Notes: generated from the letters alone by a model not told the origin. Shown: positions 36,560 through 49,260, counted from the stretch's first letter. The stretch is DNA of 64,000 nt from Dillenia suffruticosa (GCA_033439265.1 JAVTVX010000001.1:13596608-13660607), one strand, 5' to 3'. Translations and numbers: made by a program.

Positions 36560-38800
36560 AAGCATCACAATAATATATGACAGTGAACTGTTGTTTTACA
36601 TCTATTGTTTCAGAGCGAATCGGTCTTATGTATGCAACAGAAGTTTTTTCTTTCAAGATTTCATGAACAACGTTCAGGGGGAGTTCAATGTTCTTGTAAA
36701 AATATGAAAAAAGAATTAGTGTGGTAAATTGGAAATGAGACTTCCACGATATAGATCTTGTATTTGGATAATGAATGAATAATCTAAGTATAGTAATTTT
36801 TTAAACAAATGATGTACTAACTACGTAAATAAAACCTGATTAAAATGTTCCATTGCTTCAACAGCTGTGAAGGTCAGTAATTTCTCAGCTAATTCTCCAA
36901 ACACAAAAGTAGTTACTTTACCGGTGTGTCTTGCAAAACAACATTAAAGCGACATCTGTAAAGGACAAAGTATACATATAGAGGAATGAGATTAGAGACA
37001 CAAGAAGAATGGTCGTAAAATAGTTGCAAAAGTCCAAACAAGCAATTTGGGACAACAAAAACCATAACACAAATTTGATCAACTGTTATAGAAAGTTACC
37101 TTGGTTTGGCTGTTTGTCTTTCCTTGCATGAATTACACAAGAAATCTACGTTAAGTGAAGCTGCCGTAGAGTGAAAGCAATTGCTACATGCCATATACCA
37201 ATATTTCTAAAAAAATATGTTCAAAGGAGAACTACACCTTTACCTATACTATCTGAGATTGGATCATAGAAAACGTAAGTAAAATATAATGATTACGAAG
37301 AAGTATCTATATTCAAACTTCTTATTTTTTTTTCAAGAAAATGGTCTACCTTCTGTGTTGCTGTCAAATTACATATCTTAGTTATCTTCTCATTGGCTCT
37401 GAACTAGATGTCAGGATTGTAATAATCATATTTTTTATGGGCAACTATATCCTAAAGCAATTAGTTGTCTACAAAAGAAATAATTGAACAATATATAATA
37501 TATAACAGCCATATATGTTAAAACCAAGATTAGTTTTTTAAAAATACACAATTACCAGTTCTTTAGTTAGCGTGCTTCTTGGATTGTGGATCAATGAGAA
37601 TAATCGAATCAAACCAAGTAGAGAGTGCGACACCTTGCAAAAAGAAATGAGATAGATAAGATCCATCTGTATAAAAAAAATAAATGGAAAAGATAAGGAA
37701 TGATGGATTTCTTCTTAATACCATTGTAAGAATTTACTTTGATTTTTTTGCAGACAATAACAGGATATGTACGGATATTTGCTAAGATTTGTTGTCCTTC
37801 ATTGTCCACGAAGGCATCCCAGAGAGATAATTTAAGGGTCTGAAAACTGTTTTTGGAAAGGAGATATTAGTTAGGAATAAATTATTATTTTGTTTGAGAT
37901 GGCAAAACTTAAAGACCCTTACCTTTCATCGACAATCACTAATTTTTAAACAATAGAATTCTTCTCTTGCCTAGTTACGTTTGTTGGTTCCAATGCATGA
38001 ATGAAACCCCCAAAATATCTGGATCACAAATAACCTCAGAAGAGAATCAGAAAATAAACATTCACAGTGAAAACCAAAACATATATAATCTAAAAGAAAA
38101 AAAAATCCATAGTGAAAAATGAAAGTCCATCTAAAATGAAACATACCCACAGATTTATCCCTGCGATCCATATATTGGACTAAATCTGTAAATTTTGTAT
38201 AGTTAAAGTTCACAGGCATCACATCATCCTCGTTCTTTAATTCCTCCACAAGTGTTCTTGTGGATATTATCCATTGAGTTTTGATGTTTGTGTTCTGAAA
38301 CCTCAGAGGAATTGGTCTTACAATGGCATTTGATATGAGATAAGTTTTGTACACTTGTAACATGGGGTTCATTCTAGGGATATCTGCATTAAACATTATT
38401 CCCTCTACTTGAGTTCCCTATGTCAAAACAGAGATAAGCATGAGGTTATATATTATGATATTTTTTTCAAGCAAGTATTATCTTATAATAATAATATTCT
38501 AAATGTTTCATAGCAGAAATTGTAAGTTGTAAAAATATATAATAAGCCCTTGGTTGGAAAAATATTACATGATAAAGATCTATACTCCTGAAAAAATATA
38601 TAATAAGCTCTTGATTTCAAAAAGATTCGAAGATAAAGATCCATACTTTGGAATCCACGAAAATGTATTTTTGCCTCTTCGTTGGGATATTAATTGATGT
38701 TGTAATATGTTGCTTTTCCTGGACTGTGATTTTGCAAGTCCAATTTTGTGTATCGGAGTGATATCTTTTATGATAGAATAATTTTACATCCTAAAAAACG
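36560..38800 (-). pseudogene. RPA70-like (replication factor A1) gene of the Helitron, decayed
   Basis: Plant Helitrons often carry a single-stranded-DNA-binding RPA1-like gene beside the helicase (established). Here, in transcript order, OB-fold pieces read HSDTQNWTCKITVQEK and GTQVEGIMFNADIPRMNP with VYKTYLISNAIVRPIPLRF, then SLWDAFVDNEGQQI and NIRTYPVIVCKKIKV. A zinc-ribbon piece at about 37110-37210 reads YMACSNCFHSTAAS with FLCNSCKE, then GKVTTFVFGELAEKLLTFTA. The pieces are separated by possible introns (for example donor GTATGG near 38648, acceptor ATAG near 38420). At least one frameshift lies near 36925, and an in-frame stop falls in the segment at 37330-37440. It lies directly downstream of the helicase on the same strand. 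Confidence 0.72.
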
Positions 38801-38902
38801 AAGGAATAGTAACAAAAAAGGTTAGAATAAAATATTAAGTAAAAACTACTGAATAAGAGCAAAATCATGAATATTCATATATACCTGAATGAAAAAAAAA
38901 AT

Positions 38903-41900
38903 CTACAATTTAGTGAGCCTAAACACTTTAGTAAAGACAACATTTCTTGTTTTACCATCCAATTTTACATTATCAAATGTTCCAAGAACTATTAGCACCT
39001 TAATTGTATCAGTGGATCTAGCTCTAGACAATACAACATAGAGTTGGCCATGAGAGAAAACATGTTTGTGTATATAAATTCCAACGTAATCCAATGTTTG
39101 TCCTTGAGATTTGTTTATTGTCATGGCAAAGCATAACCAAATAGGGAATTGTGTCCTTATGAAAGGAATCTCATTTTTTTCATTATCAGAAGTCTACAAA
39201 AGAATTCTAGGGATAATACTTTTTTTCTTGTGTACTGTCCACAACCTATCTCTGCACAAATAGAATACTATCCTAACTGCTTGCATATCAGTCTTGTCCC
39301 ATTGCACAAGCCCTCTATTGGGTTCATATTCCGATGCAACATAATAGGACAATTTTCTTTAAGTGACAATCTATAAGGTGGTAGATCTCTTAGATTTTGG
39401 CTATTTAAAAAATCCTCATAGTCTCCTTGATGGCGTTACAGTCCTATCCGATGCTATGTATGTGCAAATTTCCAGGGAATCTTTCAATTATAAGTTCATT
39501 AAGTTTATGAGCAGAAGTATTCTTGGGAGCAAGAATGTATCTATTTATCATCTGATAGAGTCTTAGATCATGGAAAACAGAGTGTATCATTCTGTCATAA
39601 AACAAAGCACACCAGTTAAAAATATAATATGTCATCGATACAATATTATATTATTAGATGTTAGTATAGATCGCAATGAATTACCTATCTAAGACGGATT
39701 TCTATCGATATTTGGAATTACAATATTAGGAGGAAGAGTAACTTCACCATTGTTATCAATCGGTTCCTTTCCTTCACCAATTCTTAATAAGAAATCACAA
39801 AATTCTAGATTCGAAAGAGCCCTCATATTTCGGTTCAATGCTAATTTATACATATTTTTCCATAAGAGCGAGCTCAAAAGACTTGAATCAATCAGAATCT
39901 GTTTGGAAACTTATTCTATGACTGGTAATGTTTGCCTAAAATCTCCACCAAAACAACTTTGCCTCCAAAAGGGATTTTAAACTCCGTTATATCTTTAAGC
40001 AAATTGTTAAATGCTTCAATAGACTTTCTTTTTGCCATCGATGCTTCATCCTACAAGATTATATTTGATTCAACAATTAGTCTAGCAACGCTACTTTGTT
40101 TACTTAACTGACAAGTTTTCATTTTTGAGAAATCCAAGGGTATCTTGAATCTAGAATGTGCAGTTCTACCTCCTGGAAGGATTGATGCTGCAACACCCAA
40201 TGTTACAATAGCAATAGCAATAGCAATATAACCGTTGGATCTCAAGGTAGCAAGTAGTGATCCATAGAGAAAAGTCTTTTTAGTTCCACCAGTCCCATCA
40301 ACAAAAAAAGATTGACTTTTGTTGTTGAAAATAGAGTCTAATATCGTATCAAATGCATACTTTTGTTCAGAATTCAACCTTGAAGAAAGAAGCAAATCCG
40401 CTAGAATCTAGATGCTTACCTCGCTTTCGGCTTCTTTTGTTGTCTGTTCTTGATACTCAAATCCACAACGATCGTCAGGTATATGATAATCAGCTAAACT
40501 TTTCCCTATTAAATAAAGTAATCTATTTAAGTCAAAGCGGACCTTGTCATTTTCCTGGAAAGAATTAAGTTGTCTTAGTTTCAAGCATGGTTATAGTCAG
40601 CAGAAAGGTCACTTTTGAATTTCTCCCATAAAGATGATAGGTCTGTAAGAGAACAATAACACAAAACAGTGGCAAATAGCAACCTAAAAGACGATGGCAT
40701 CTCAAACATGACAGCCTCAGAAAGAGTTTCTTAATATATTGATCAAATCTCAATAGACCAAGTCTTAGTGCTGCTTCTCTGTAAGAGTGAGCTTTTTCTC
40801 CTTCGATGGTCAATAGATCATCAAAACATGTTGATCCATGAACATGAGTAAGTAAAAGTCGTAGATAATATTGTTCACCTTCTTTGGGACTTACAGTAAC
40901 TAATCTTCCTATAACCATCTGTCATTTTCTTTCTAACCATGCTTTTATTCTAGAACTCTAAACAAAATATTTAGGAAATTCTTTATACAGGCATTTCAAC
41001 TGTTGCGCTCATTCATTAAATTTATTCATTTTGAAAAACTCAGTCAACATAGTTGTAGAGAAGTCAACGTTTCTTAGTAGATGGGCCAAATTAGACTCAT
41101 TGTTAAACAAAACAAGCTGCTGATCTGGAAGATGAACCTGAAGAGTATAGACTGTTGGGGTCATTTCGTTTAGTCGAAATTCATAAATTCGCCATAAAGC
41201 TTCAGGGGGAGAAATCCACCTTGCCTGCTAAAATTCTTTTATTTCATCGATATCATTAAGAGAACCTTCGTTTACTATTTGAAAACTAATGAGGTCATGA
41301 CCTTTGAAAACATATTTGTAGAGATACTTTACAAGTTTCAAAGTAGAACATATCTCCACATTTATGTGACAGTTGAGCATGGCAAGAAGATATGGATTAT
41401 AAGGTACGACCCATTGATTGTCTAAATCGTAACCACGGACTTTAACTATTTTGCCATTATCCCTCCTTCTATAATATGGATATATATCTTCTCCATGAAC
41501 TGTGTAATTAGAGAAGTTTTTAGGATAATGATTCTTGCATATACCATTTTTCATGCAGGAACAATTCTTATCCATATCAACACAAGAACCATGAATCATG
41601 TGCTTAATAATAAGGGAATATAAGTAACCATTTTCCTGAGGTATTTCAGCACATACAATTTTATTATACGATTCTGGATTAAGCAACTTAAATTGCGGCT
41701 TCAATATCAATAGCAAGTGAGCATGAGGAAATCCACACTTTTGAAACTTAATAATATAAACACATACTACAACTTCTCCAAAAATTTGTTTTTTTAGCAG
41801 TTCAGATTTCAATATTTCAAATTTGGCTCTAAAAATACAAACTAATAGATCTTGCCTATCTTGTAGTTTTTCTTGATACTCCAAATTATCTTGAATCTCC

Positions 41901-43782
41901 TTCCATATTGGATTACATGTCATTGTTAAGAAAATATCTGGCTTTCCATACCTTTGAACCAAAGTCATAACATCTAAATATCTTCGTCTCATATCTCACG
42001 GACCACCGATAAAAGAAGCAGGTAATATTATTCTACGACCAACCTGATGACCCTGTGTCTGACCAACCAATATACTGTCCAACACTCCCTACAGAATTTC
42101 TATTCTAATTGTTTTTTTTTTTTTTTGTTTCTTTCTATAAAATTAAGTCTGGATGTTTCTATTTTAATATAAATACCGACCACAAACTGTTGCAATAGTC
42201 TAAGACAATGTAATAACACGGAGTCATCATTATCTCTTATTCAGAGTCTATAACAGTAGTATTCTCTTGCTGAAATAGCATGCCCTCCATTCTTATTCTC
42301 CTCAGCAACTAAAAAAATAGATAGATAATAAGGGGAAAATGTCTTTCTTACAAACATGGGAATAGAAAAACGAAGATAAAAAAACTTGCTTCTTTTTTCC
42401 AAATTTATTAAATCTGTGGGACCTTCAATTGAGAAAGGGTCAATGTTAGAATCAGAGAAATCTTTACATCTTCTTCCTTTCTTATATAGTCTTTTAATGC
42501 CATGATGCCATCCAGATTCACCTCTAGGGAACAAAAGAGGATACTAATGCATAGTATGGTTGGACTCTATAGCTTGAGTTGGAATGACTATAAACTTGGA
42601 TGTGAGGGACTAAACTAAGAGCTTCTTTTGTTTCAGTCCAAATAGCAGCAACTTGGGAAGCAGTTGGAAGATTGTACACTCGTTGATCCAATATTGGATA
42701 ATAGTTTAGAATGATTTTATAGTTTTGAAGATCCTGAATATTCCTCAAGTCCCTAAAAAATCTGGCATAAGGATTATCAAAAAGAATGTTAAGAAGTAAC
42801 TCCAGGGTGTTTTTTCACAATTTGTCATAGTTCTTAGCTCTCCTTGTGCAGCCTCATCCGTATCATAAAAATAGAGTTGGATTCCATAGGCTTTCTCACT
42901 CGACGACACTAAATTGTTGAGGAGACGATATACTTGTCCCTGTATACGAAAAGTATAAACTCCGTGTTTGTTCTTTGTAAGCTCCTTGTCATATTTTGCC
43001 GCACACGATGTAAAGGCCAGATTATTATTATAAGTGCGGATGTTATTACGAAAGTATTCACATTGCTCATCACGACTAATAAGCAGGTGTTTAAGAGAAT
43101 AAGGCATTTTGGGAGCCACTATAGATATCTCTCCTCCATGACAGCAAAATGAAGGAGGTTCTAAACAAAATCGTTTAGCTGTACAAAATTCACACTCTGG
43201 AACATCAAGAAGTAGAAAAGTTTGCTGCGGAATATTGTCCAATAGAGAGAATTTTTTCTTCCTTAGGGGAGGAGCTGCAATTTGTTTTAAATTCAAACAT
43301 GGTTTTAGGTTTAAACCGAAAAGGGAAAAAATGCAAAAGGAAATCTAAGTGAACAAAAAATAATTGACGCAGGTTATATAGGAATTCAATCGTAGATGTA
43401 GAAGTCTGACATAACACAGGATTGATATCAATAACCATCACAAAAAATAATTGACGCAGGTTATATAGGAATTCACTCATAGTGCTGGAAGATGATGCAA
43501 ACGGAGCATCTAAGTGAGAAATAGGAACAAAAGAAGACCGGTCACATTGATCAATGCAAGCACTATGATTCTCAAGCTACACAGAGTCGTTATCGTTGTC
43601 ATTATCGACGATGTAAATTCTATTCTCTACAAAAGTGTTTGTATCTCTCACGACATTAGTTTTATTTGTGTTTCTTCTTGCAGCATAGGCCTCTCGACAA
43701 AGATGCAAAAGTTCTTTTTTTGATGCGGTGGCATTTCTGCATATCGTTTACATTGTTCCACATTTTTATTGATTCTATCCAT
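38903..43782 (-). pseudogene. Helitron Rep-helicase (RepHel) pseudogene
   Basis: Encodes a HUH-nuclease and PIF1-type helicase that moves Helitrons by rolling-circle replication (established). It begins MDRINKNVEQCKRYAEMPPH at 43782. In order it has AKRFCLEPPSFCC and NIRTYNNNLAFTS (43.0-43.2 kb), IQVYSHSN, ISAREYYCYRL, and IILPASFIGGP before MRRRYLDVMTLVQRYGKPD. The Rep core follows: FLTMTCNP, the HUH-like GFPHAHLLL, and KYLYKYVFKGHD with both tyrosines. The PIF1 part has Walker A degraded to GTGGTKKT (40.28 kb), ILPGGRTAHSRFKIPL and, at the end, [10 protein letters not shown] with YVVLSRARS. The frame changes at least six times. Stops include a TGA in place of an expected Arg codon near 41995 and a TAG in place of an expected Gln codon near 41228. 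It is clearly non-functional. Confidence 0.9.
43353..43475. repeat. 36-bp direct repeat, 87 bases apart, in the Helitron N-terminal region
   Basis: ACAAAAAATAATTGACGCAG and the following 16 bases occur at 43353-43388 and again at 43440-43475, identical in both copies. On the minus strand each encodes EFLYNLRQLFFV. The identity contrasts with the decay of the surrounding gene. Confidence 0.9.
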
Positions 43783-43799
43783 ATTTCCATGAGATGAGA

Positions 43800-44460
43800 T
43801 TACGAAAAACACAAAAGCATTAAATTTAAAAATAACAAGATCTAGATTTAAAACCATAAAAGACATAAAGAATAACAAAAAAATACAAAAAACAAAATAG
43901 GAAAAAGCAAAAATGGCAAACACAAATGCCAGAGAACATACGATATCTGTAGATGCGAATATGTGTATAGATATTTTGAACACAGAAATATCAAAGCATG
44001 CAATTGCACCGTAAAAGCTGAAGGAAGAAAATTACCTAACGTTAAAAACATAGGCAGGAAGAAGCAAAGACGCAACTGGACAAAAGAAAAGAGAACAGCA
44101 AATAGAAAACATAAACAATGCAAATAGATCAAGAAAAGAAAAGATCAAAGGGGGCAATTTGAACAAAACAAATTAATTAGGTAAATCATTATAAGGGTTC
44201 TTTAAAAAAAAAACGCGGTGCTAAAGATGGTAAAGAAAGAAAATAACTTGGTCAAGAGAGAAGAAGTTTACAAACCCTCAAAACAAGAATTCAATCTATA
44301 CAAATCATATCAAACTCTTAAGAAAACGTGTACTTCATATATGGCAATCATAACAACTCAACAACTCTTATCAACTCAACAACTCTTATCACCTCAACTT
44401 GCATAGAGAGAAGTCTATTTCTGGGAAAAAGAAATATAAAAATGAATGCTTATTCCAATT
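43800..44460. other. Upstream flank of the Helitron gene
   Basis: A-rich on the plus strand with open frames lacking motifs. It probably contains the Helitron 5' region, but no TC-type terminus could be placed. Short AACTCAACAACTCTTATC repeats lie at 44354-44390. Confidence 0.4.
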
Positions 44461-44870
44461 TATGGTTTATTTATTTATTTATTTATTTATTCAACAGAGA
44501 AAACAAATCTGTGTCTCCAATGCATGGTCTCCATTGCGTGCTCAGGATAGAAGGCTACAACATATGCGTGTTCAGGATGAGAGGCTACAACACAAACACC
44601 ATACAACTATCATCGTTAAGGACACAATTTATTTATTTATTTGAGAAGACAAATCCGTGTCTCTAATACATGGTTTACATTGCATGTTCAGGAAAAAAGG
44701 CTACAACAGATGCGTATTTAGGACAAGAGGCTAGAACACAGACACCATACACCTATCCTTGTTAGGAACATCTACATTAGTCTTGTGAAACAACAAGACA
44801 ATGAGTTATTGTGTGTTCAGGACAAGACGCCAGAAAATACATAAACGATACAGGCACACTCCTATCAACA
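44460..44870. repeat. Tandem repeat of about 165 bp, two and a half copies
   Basis: Units start with (TTTA)n, then ACAAATCYGTGTCTC, AATRCATGGT, CATTGCRTG, TTCAGGA, GAGGCTA and ACACCATAC. The second unit starts at about 44628 and a third partial unit at about 44812. Non-coding. Confidence 0.75.
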
Positions 44871-45109
44871 ATCATTTTAATGCAACCACTCCTCCACAGT
44901 AACTACTCTACCACACGATCAACCTCATGGGCCGCCTCAGAGATCTTGAGTATCAGAATCTCATGCTTTGAATCAAGAATTATGAAAAATATGATCCATT
45001 TCAAATAACGAATGAAAAAAATAAAGTATTTCTGATATTGATTTAATCGGGTCCAAATAAAGAAAAGAAAAATTTTAGGGAAAAAAAGAATATAAGAGAC
45101 TGAAGCTAT

Positions 45110-45641
45110 GTATCCAGGCACAGGTAGTTGTGGAAGTTTAGTTCTACAGTACAGGACTACATGTTCTATAGAATAGAATACAAGTTTAGTTCTGCAGTAC
45201 AGTCTAACAAGTTCTACATATGACTGTAGAACAACAACTTTAGTTATGTCACGCAAAACAAAAGGCTTTGCACGACAAGGCTACAAGTTTAGTTCTGCGG
45301 TGCAGAACTACAAGTTCCGCACCGCAGAACCACGAGTTTAGTTCTGTGGTTCTACACATCACTGCAGAACTACTCTGCATAACGACTTTTTTCTATTTTT
45401 TTATTCCAGAATACAAGTTTAGTTCTATAGTATAGTCCAACAAGTTCTGCATATGACTGCAGAACAACAACTTTAGTTATGTAGCACAAAACAAAAAGCT
45501 TTGCACGGCAGGACTACAAGTTTAGTTCTGCGGTGCAAAACTAAAAGTTCTGCACCGCAGAACCATGAGTTTAGTTTTGTGATTCTGCACACCACTGCAA
45601 AACTACTCTACATAACAACTTTTTTCTATTTTTTATTTTTT
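45110..45641. repeat. GTTCTGC hairpin cluster with a 233-bp tandem duplication
   Basis: Copies 45176-45408 and 45409-45641 share GAATACAAGTTTAGTTCT, AACAAGTTCTRCATATGACT, GCTTTGCACG, CACCGCAGAACCAYGAG and TAACRACTTTTTTCTATTTT in order. Within each copy GTTCTGCGGTGCAGAAC-type hairpins recur. The partial start at 45135 suggests a third, truncated unit. Confidence 0.88.
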
Positions 45642-46500
45642 ATCAAGCATAACCACCTCTTTTTTATAACCTTCTTTGTAATGGCATTCCTCTAATAATG
45701 TAATCATACAAACCACCTTTTTTTATATAAAACACTTCTTATCACGCAAACCTACCTTGGCTTAAACCTAGTTGTTAAACATAGTTGGAAAAGCTCATTT
45801 TCGAAGTCCAATTATGAAAAGTCACTTGACTTCTTAATAGTCACCACTGGTAGTGGACGAGTACGCCTGCAAGATTCAATTGCTTTAAAATATTGCAGTA
45901 ACTGAAACTATCATGACAATAAAAAGTAATGCCTTTCATATAGACTTCAATAAAAGTCAAAAGTGGGGATTGTAAACAACACAATAAGTGCAAGATGTTC
46001 CATACAAAAACACTATTGGCAGCAGCAAAAGAAACCAATATGGTAATGATGCTAGAAAAACCAAGTACAGTGGATTACCAATGTATGTATATATATCGTA
46101 TGAACAGTTTGGCGCTCCACACCTTAATAATCTTTAAGATGGGCCACCAACCTTTTTGGTCACATGCTAACAGGTTCACCCTCTCCTCCATGTATCTAAT
46201 ATAAGGTGGCCCTCTAATGAAACTTAAACAAGAGGACAATGCCGGACACTTTCACTAATCTGTTGTACCTAGAACGTTATAAAAACAAAAGGGGCATGTG
46301 ATAGAGGAACATTTGGCATCCTAACCACCCGCAAAGCGGTAAGCACATCGAAGGCTTCATACATCATGGGGTAGAAGCTTCAGAAAAAGAATACTCAAAC
46401 AAGAATTATGCAACAAAATACTCACTGAGCGGATTATAATAGTTTCCATTACATGTAGAAACACCAAACTTTGAACCGATATGAGTTTGGCCGATCAATT
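45642..46500. other. Non-repetitive stretch, no gene supported
   Basis: Less AT-rich than its surroundings, with 60-70-codon open frames on both strands and no recognisable motif. It may hold a remnant of an unrelated insertion. Confidence 0.4.
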
Positions 46501-46534
46501 TATGTATAAGTAATGTAAATGTAACTTGCAATAT

Positions 46535-46990
46535 GCGTGGTGTGCATGTTATATATTAAAAATTATATATTTAATTTGTTAATTTTTATTCTTATATAAT
46601 TTTAAATGATAAAAATATTTATAAGTCAATTTAAATAAAAACATTATTATTGTTGTTCTGGTTCATCATTAAATATTTTCACGTTTTTTGTTACTATTTC
46701 ATATTTTTTAAAATAGATATCAAATATCCAAATAAATTATTTTAATATTTTAAAAAATTTTAATATTTGAATAATAAAATTGTAGGCACAACTTTGAAGT
46801 TCTGCTATGTAGCAGAACTATGTATGCTATGTAGCACTGCACACCTTCGTTGCCGAAAGCCAAATACTTAAGGGAGATAGTAAACATGCATTAAAAGCAA
46901 TCAACTTACCAATCTTAATAATCTTTAAAATTTTAATGTCTTAATCTACATACAAAATTAAAGTTCTATAATTTTTGCTTTCTTTTAATA
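46535..46990. repeat. GTGGTGTGCATG module, copy 1
   Basis: GCGTGGTGTGCATGTTATAT through TAAATGATAAAAATATTTATAA and GGTTCATCATTAAATATTTTC leads to a short GTTCTGCTATGTAGC cluster at 46797. It matches 55230-55560. The part from 46826 (GTAGCACTGCACACCTTCGT, then AGGGAGATAGTAAAC) also matches 49272-49440. Confidence 0.8.
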
Positions 46991-47400
46991 ATTTTTCAAT
47001 TTTACTTTTTTTAATAATACTTATTTTAAAGTTTGTAAAATATAAAAAATATCAAAAATAATTTTGTTATTTAAAGATTTCATATAATAATTAAATATTT
47101 CTTGGGTTGGCATTCAATATGAGTTTGCGTCGATCAATTTATGTATAAGTAATCTAACTCTATAAGTTAAAACTCAATTTATTCTTTTTATAACTCAATA
47201 ATTATTTAACATTAAATATCTTAAATTAAAACGAAAAAACTATCTGCATAATATTAATATCTGTGTAATATTTAAAATATAGAAATATTAAATTGAAATT
47301 ATAATATTTAATAATTTAAGTGTAAAAAACCCATAAATAATAAAAAAATTTTAAATATAAAAATAAAAAAGTAATTATTTATATAACATAAAAAACAATA
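46991..47400. other. AT-rich DNA, no gene
   Basis: Shares GGCATTCAATATGAGTTTG and GTCTAAGTGATCTA-like words with 22190-22270, so it is another diverged repeat body. No open frames. Confidence 0.5.
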
Positions 47401-47429
47401 ATTTGAAATATAGAGAGAGAGGGTGTGGT

Positions 47430-47620
47430 AGAGAACAGCCGCAGAACTATAGTTCTGCGCTCTGATGCGTAGTGCAGAACTTGGTAGTTCTGCACAGCAC
47501 TTCCAAGTTCTGCAGTCTTGGAAGTTCTACAGTGCAGAACTTGGATGTTTTGCTCAGTACAGAACTTGGTAGTTCAGCACTTAGTGCTGAACAGTGAAGA
47601 ATAGTGTTGCACTGGATTAT
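47430..47620. repeat. GTTCTGC hairpin cluster
   Basis: Repeated AGTTCTGC...GCAGAACTTGG words (for example TAGTTCTGCACAGCACTTCC), with TTGGTAGTTC spacers. The preceding GAGAGAGGGTGTGG and AGAACAGCCGCAGAACTATA words recur at 50700. Confidence 0.8.
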
Positions 47621-47940
47621 GTCCCTTTTTTTAATTTTTTAATTTTTCATCTCATATATATGATTTTTTGATATTTTTGATTTATTCAAAAAAATTTTGG
47701 ATTTTTTTAGTATAGCGGTAAAATTACTTCAAATATGAAAATTTTAATATAAAAATATTATAATTTTTATAGTATTATAATATTGTAATATTTTCTCTAA
47801 ATATTATTTATTTCAAATATTTTTGATATAATCATAAAATTTTTTAATCAAAAAACATAAAAAAGATTTGAAAGAAACGAAATATAGTAAAAATACTATA
47901 ATATTATATAATATTAAAGTATCATAAATTTTATAATTAT
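47621..47940. other. AT-rich DNA, no gene
   Basis: Low-complexity T- and A-rich repeat body between two hairpin clusters, including CTATAATATTATATAATATTA words. Nothing coding is seen. Confidence 0.5.
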
Positions 47941-48180
47941 AGAGATATAGTTCTACGCAATATAGAACTTTTTAGTTCTGGGCACGACAGAACTATGTAG
48001 TTTTGCACTGCACAAAACTATGGAGTTCTGCACTATGCAGAACCTTGTCGTTCTACAACACAGAACTACTTGGTTTTGTGTAATATAGAACCATATCGTT
48101 CTGCGCAGTACAGAACCTAAAGAACTCTACTGTTCAAGATTCTGCGCTATGTGGTTCTTCCTTTTTTAATTTTTACTAAT
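47941..48180. repeat. GTTCTGC hairpin cluster
   Basis: About ten alternating GTTCTGCRC and GCAGAACYWT words forming short hairpins, ending TGTGGTTCTTCCTTTTTT. The last part recurs at 48780-48860 with its flanks. Confidence 0.8.
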
Positions 48181-49107
48181 TGTAAAATTTTTTAATATAT
48201 AAATTTTAGCATTAACATTATAATATATTTAATATTAATACATCATGTTTTAAAATAAAATATTACATATTTTAAATATTTAATTCTTACAACATTAATA
48301 TCTTTTTCAGTATTAAAACTAATTTGTAATATTAAAAATTAGTATTTAATAAATTATATATTAAATATAAAATATTTTTTTATATACATTGAAATAGTTG
48401 ATTACTTGTAATATTAAATTAAAATGTAAAATTTTATAAAATATTAAATTACCTTGGCAATTCTGCAGTGCAGAACTGCGTTGGTAGTTGTGCAGAACTA
48501 CTCCGGTAGTTCTGTACTTCGCAAATAGTTATGTCAATTTTTATACCTATTTATATTTTTTTAATCTGAAAATATTTGCAAAATATTTTTTCTTAGTATT
48601 TTTAAAATTATAATTTTTTTAATATCATAAGATTAATTCAAAGTATTTGTATATATGCATCAAAAATTTTGCATAACATTAAAATAAAAACATCGATCGT
48701 CACCATTCTTGGAATTTTTAAAAAATTCATGATTAATACATGCGAAACCATGTGGTTCTGCGCAGCGCAAGACCATGTTGTTCTGCAAAGCGCAGAACCA
48801 TCAGAACTCTACTATATAGGGTAGTTCTATGCTATGTGCGGGTTCTTTCTTTTTTGATTTTTTGCTAATTATAAAACTTTTTAATATATCGATTTTAGCA
48901 TTAAGATTTTAATATATTTAATATTAGTACTTCAGGTTTTAAAATAAAATATTACATATTTTAAATATTTAATCCTTACAACATTATTTTTTTAATATTA
49001 ATACTAATACTAATTTGTAATATTAAAAATTAGTATTTCATAATTTATATATTAAATATAAAATATTTGTTATATATATTCAAATAGTTCGTTACAGTAC
49101 ATGAATG
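48181..49107. repeat. Two diverged copies of one AT-rich module with small GTTCTGC clusters
   Basis: TTTTTAATATATMRATTTTAG through TAATATTAAAAATTAGTATTT occurs at 48188-48370 and 48867-49070, each preceded by a GTTCTGCGC...GCAGAACC cluster (47941-48160 and 48740-48840). A further small cluster is at 48456-48530. Confidence 0.75.
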
Positions 49108-49260
49108 GTCTCCACGTACCGTAATCATGATTAAGATCATGGCAGACCACTCTCTTCAACCACCCTCCTCAACCAATCTGTATGACACGACAATTGCTTA
49201 ACTATTCCCTTCTGGAATCTACTCCCACCTGCCAACCCACAAAAAAAAAGGATCACATGG
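49108..49260. other. Short non-AT-rich insert
   Basis: About 150 bases of mixed composition (ACGTACCGTAATCATG, CTCTTCAACCACCC), unlike its surroundings. I do not recognise it. Confidence 0.35.

Larger units (their letters stand above)
36560..43790 (-). mobile_element. Decayed autonomous-type Helitron (coding core)
   Basis: Rolling-circle transposon coding region: Rep/helicase (38903-43782) followed by an RPA70-like gene (36560-38800). The true ends (5' TC, 3' hairpin then CTRR) were not identified, so only the coding core is bounded. The surrounding DNA to 44.4 kb on one side and about 35.9 kb on the other may also belong to it. The B3 fragments beyond its 3' side could be captured host sequence. 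Confidence 0.8.

Noticed and set aside
43648..44132. Phe-rich membrane-protein-like frames on the minus strand
   Set aside because: They are translations of A-rich plus-strand DNA upstream of the Helitron gene. Only the end, MDRINKNVEQ..., is meaningful and belongs to RepHel.
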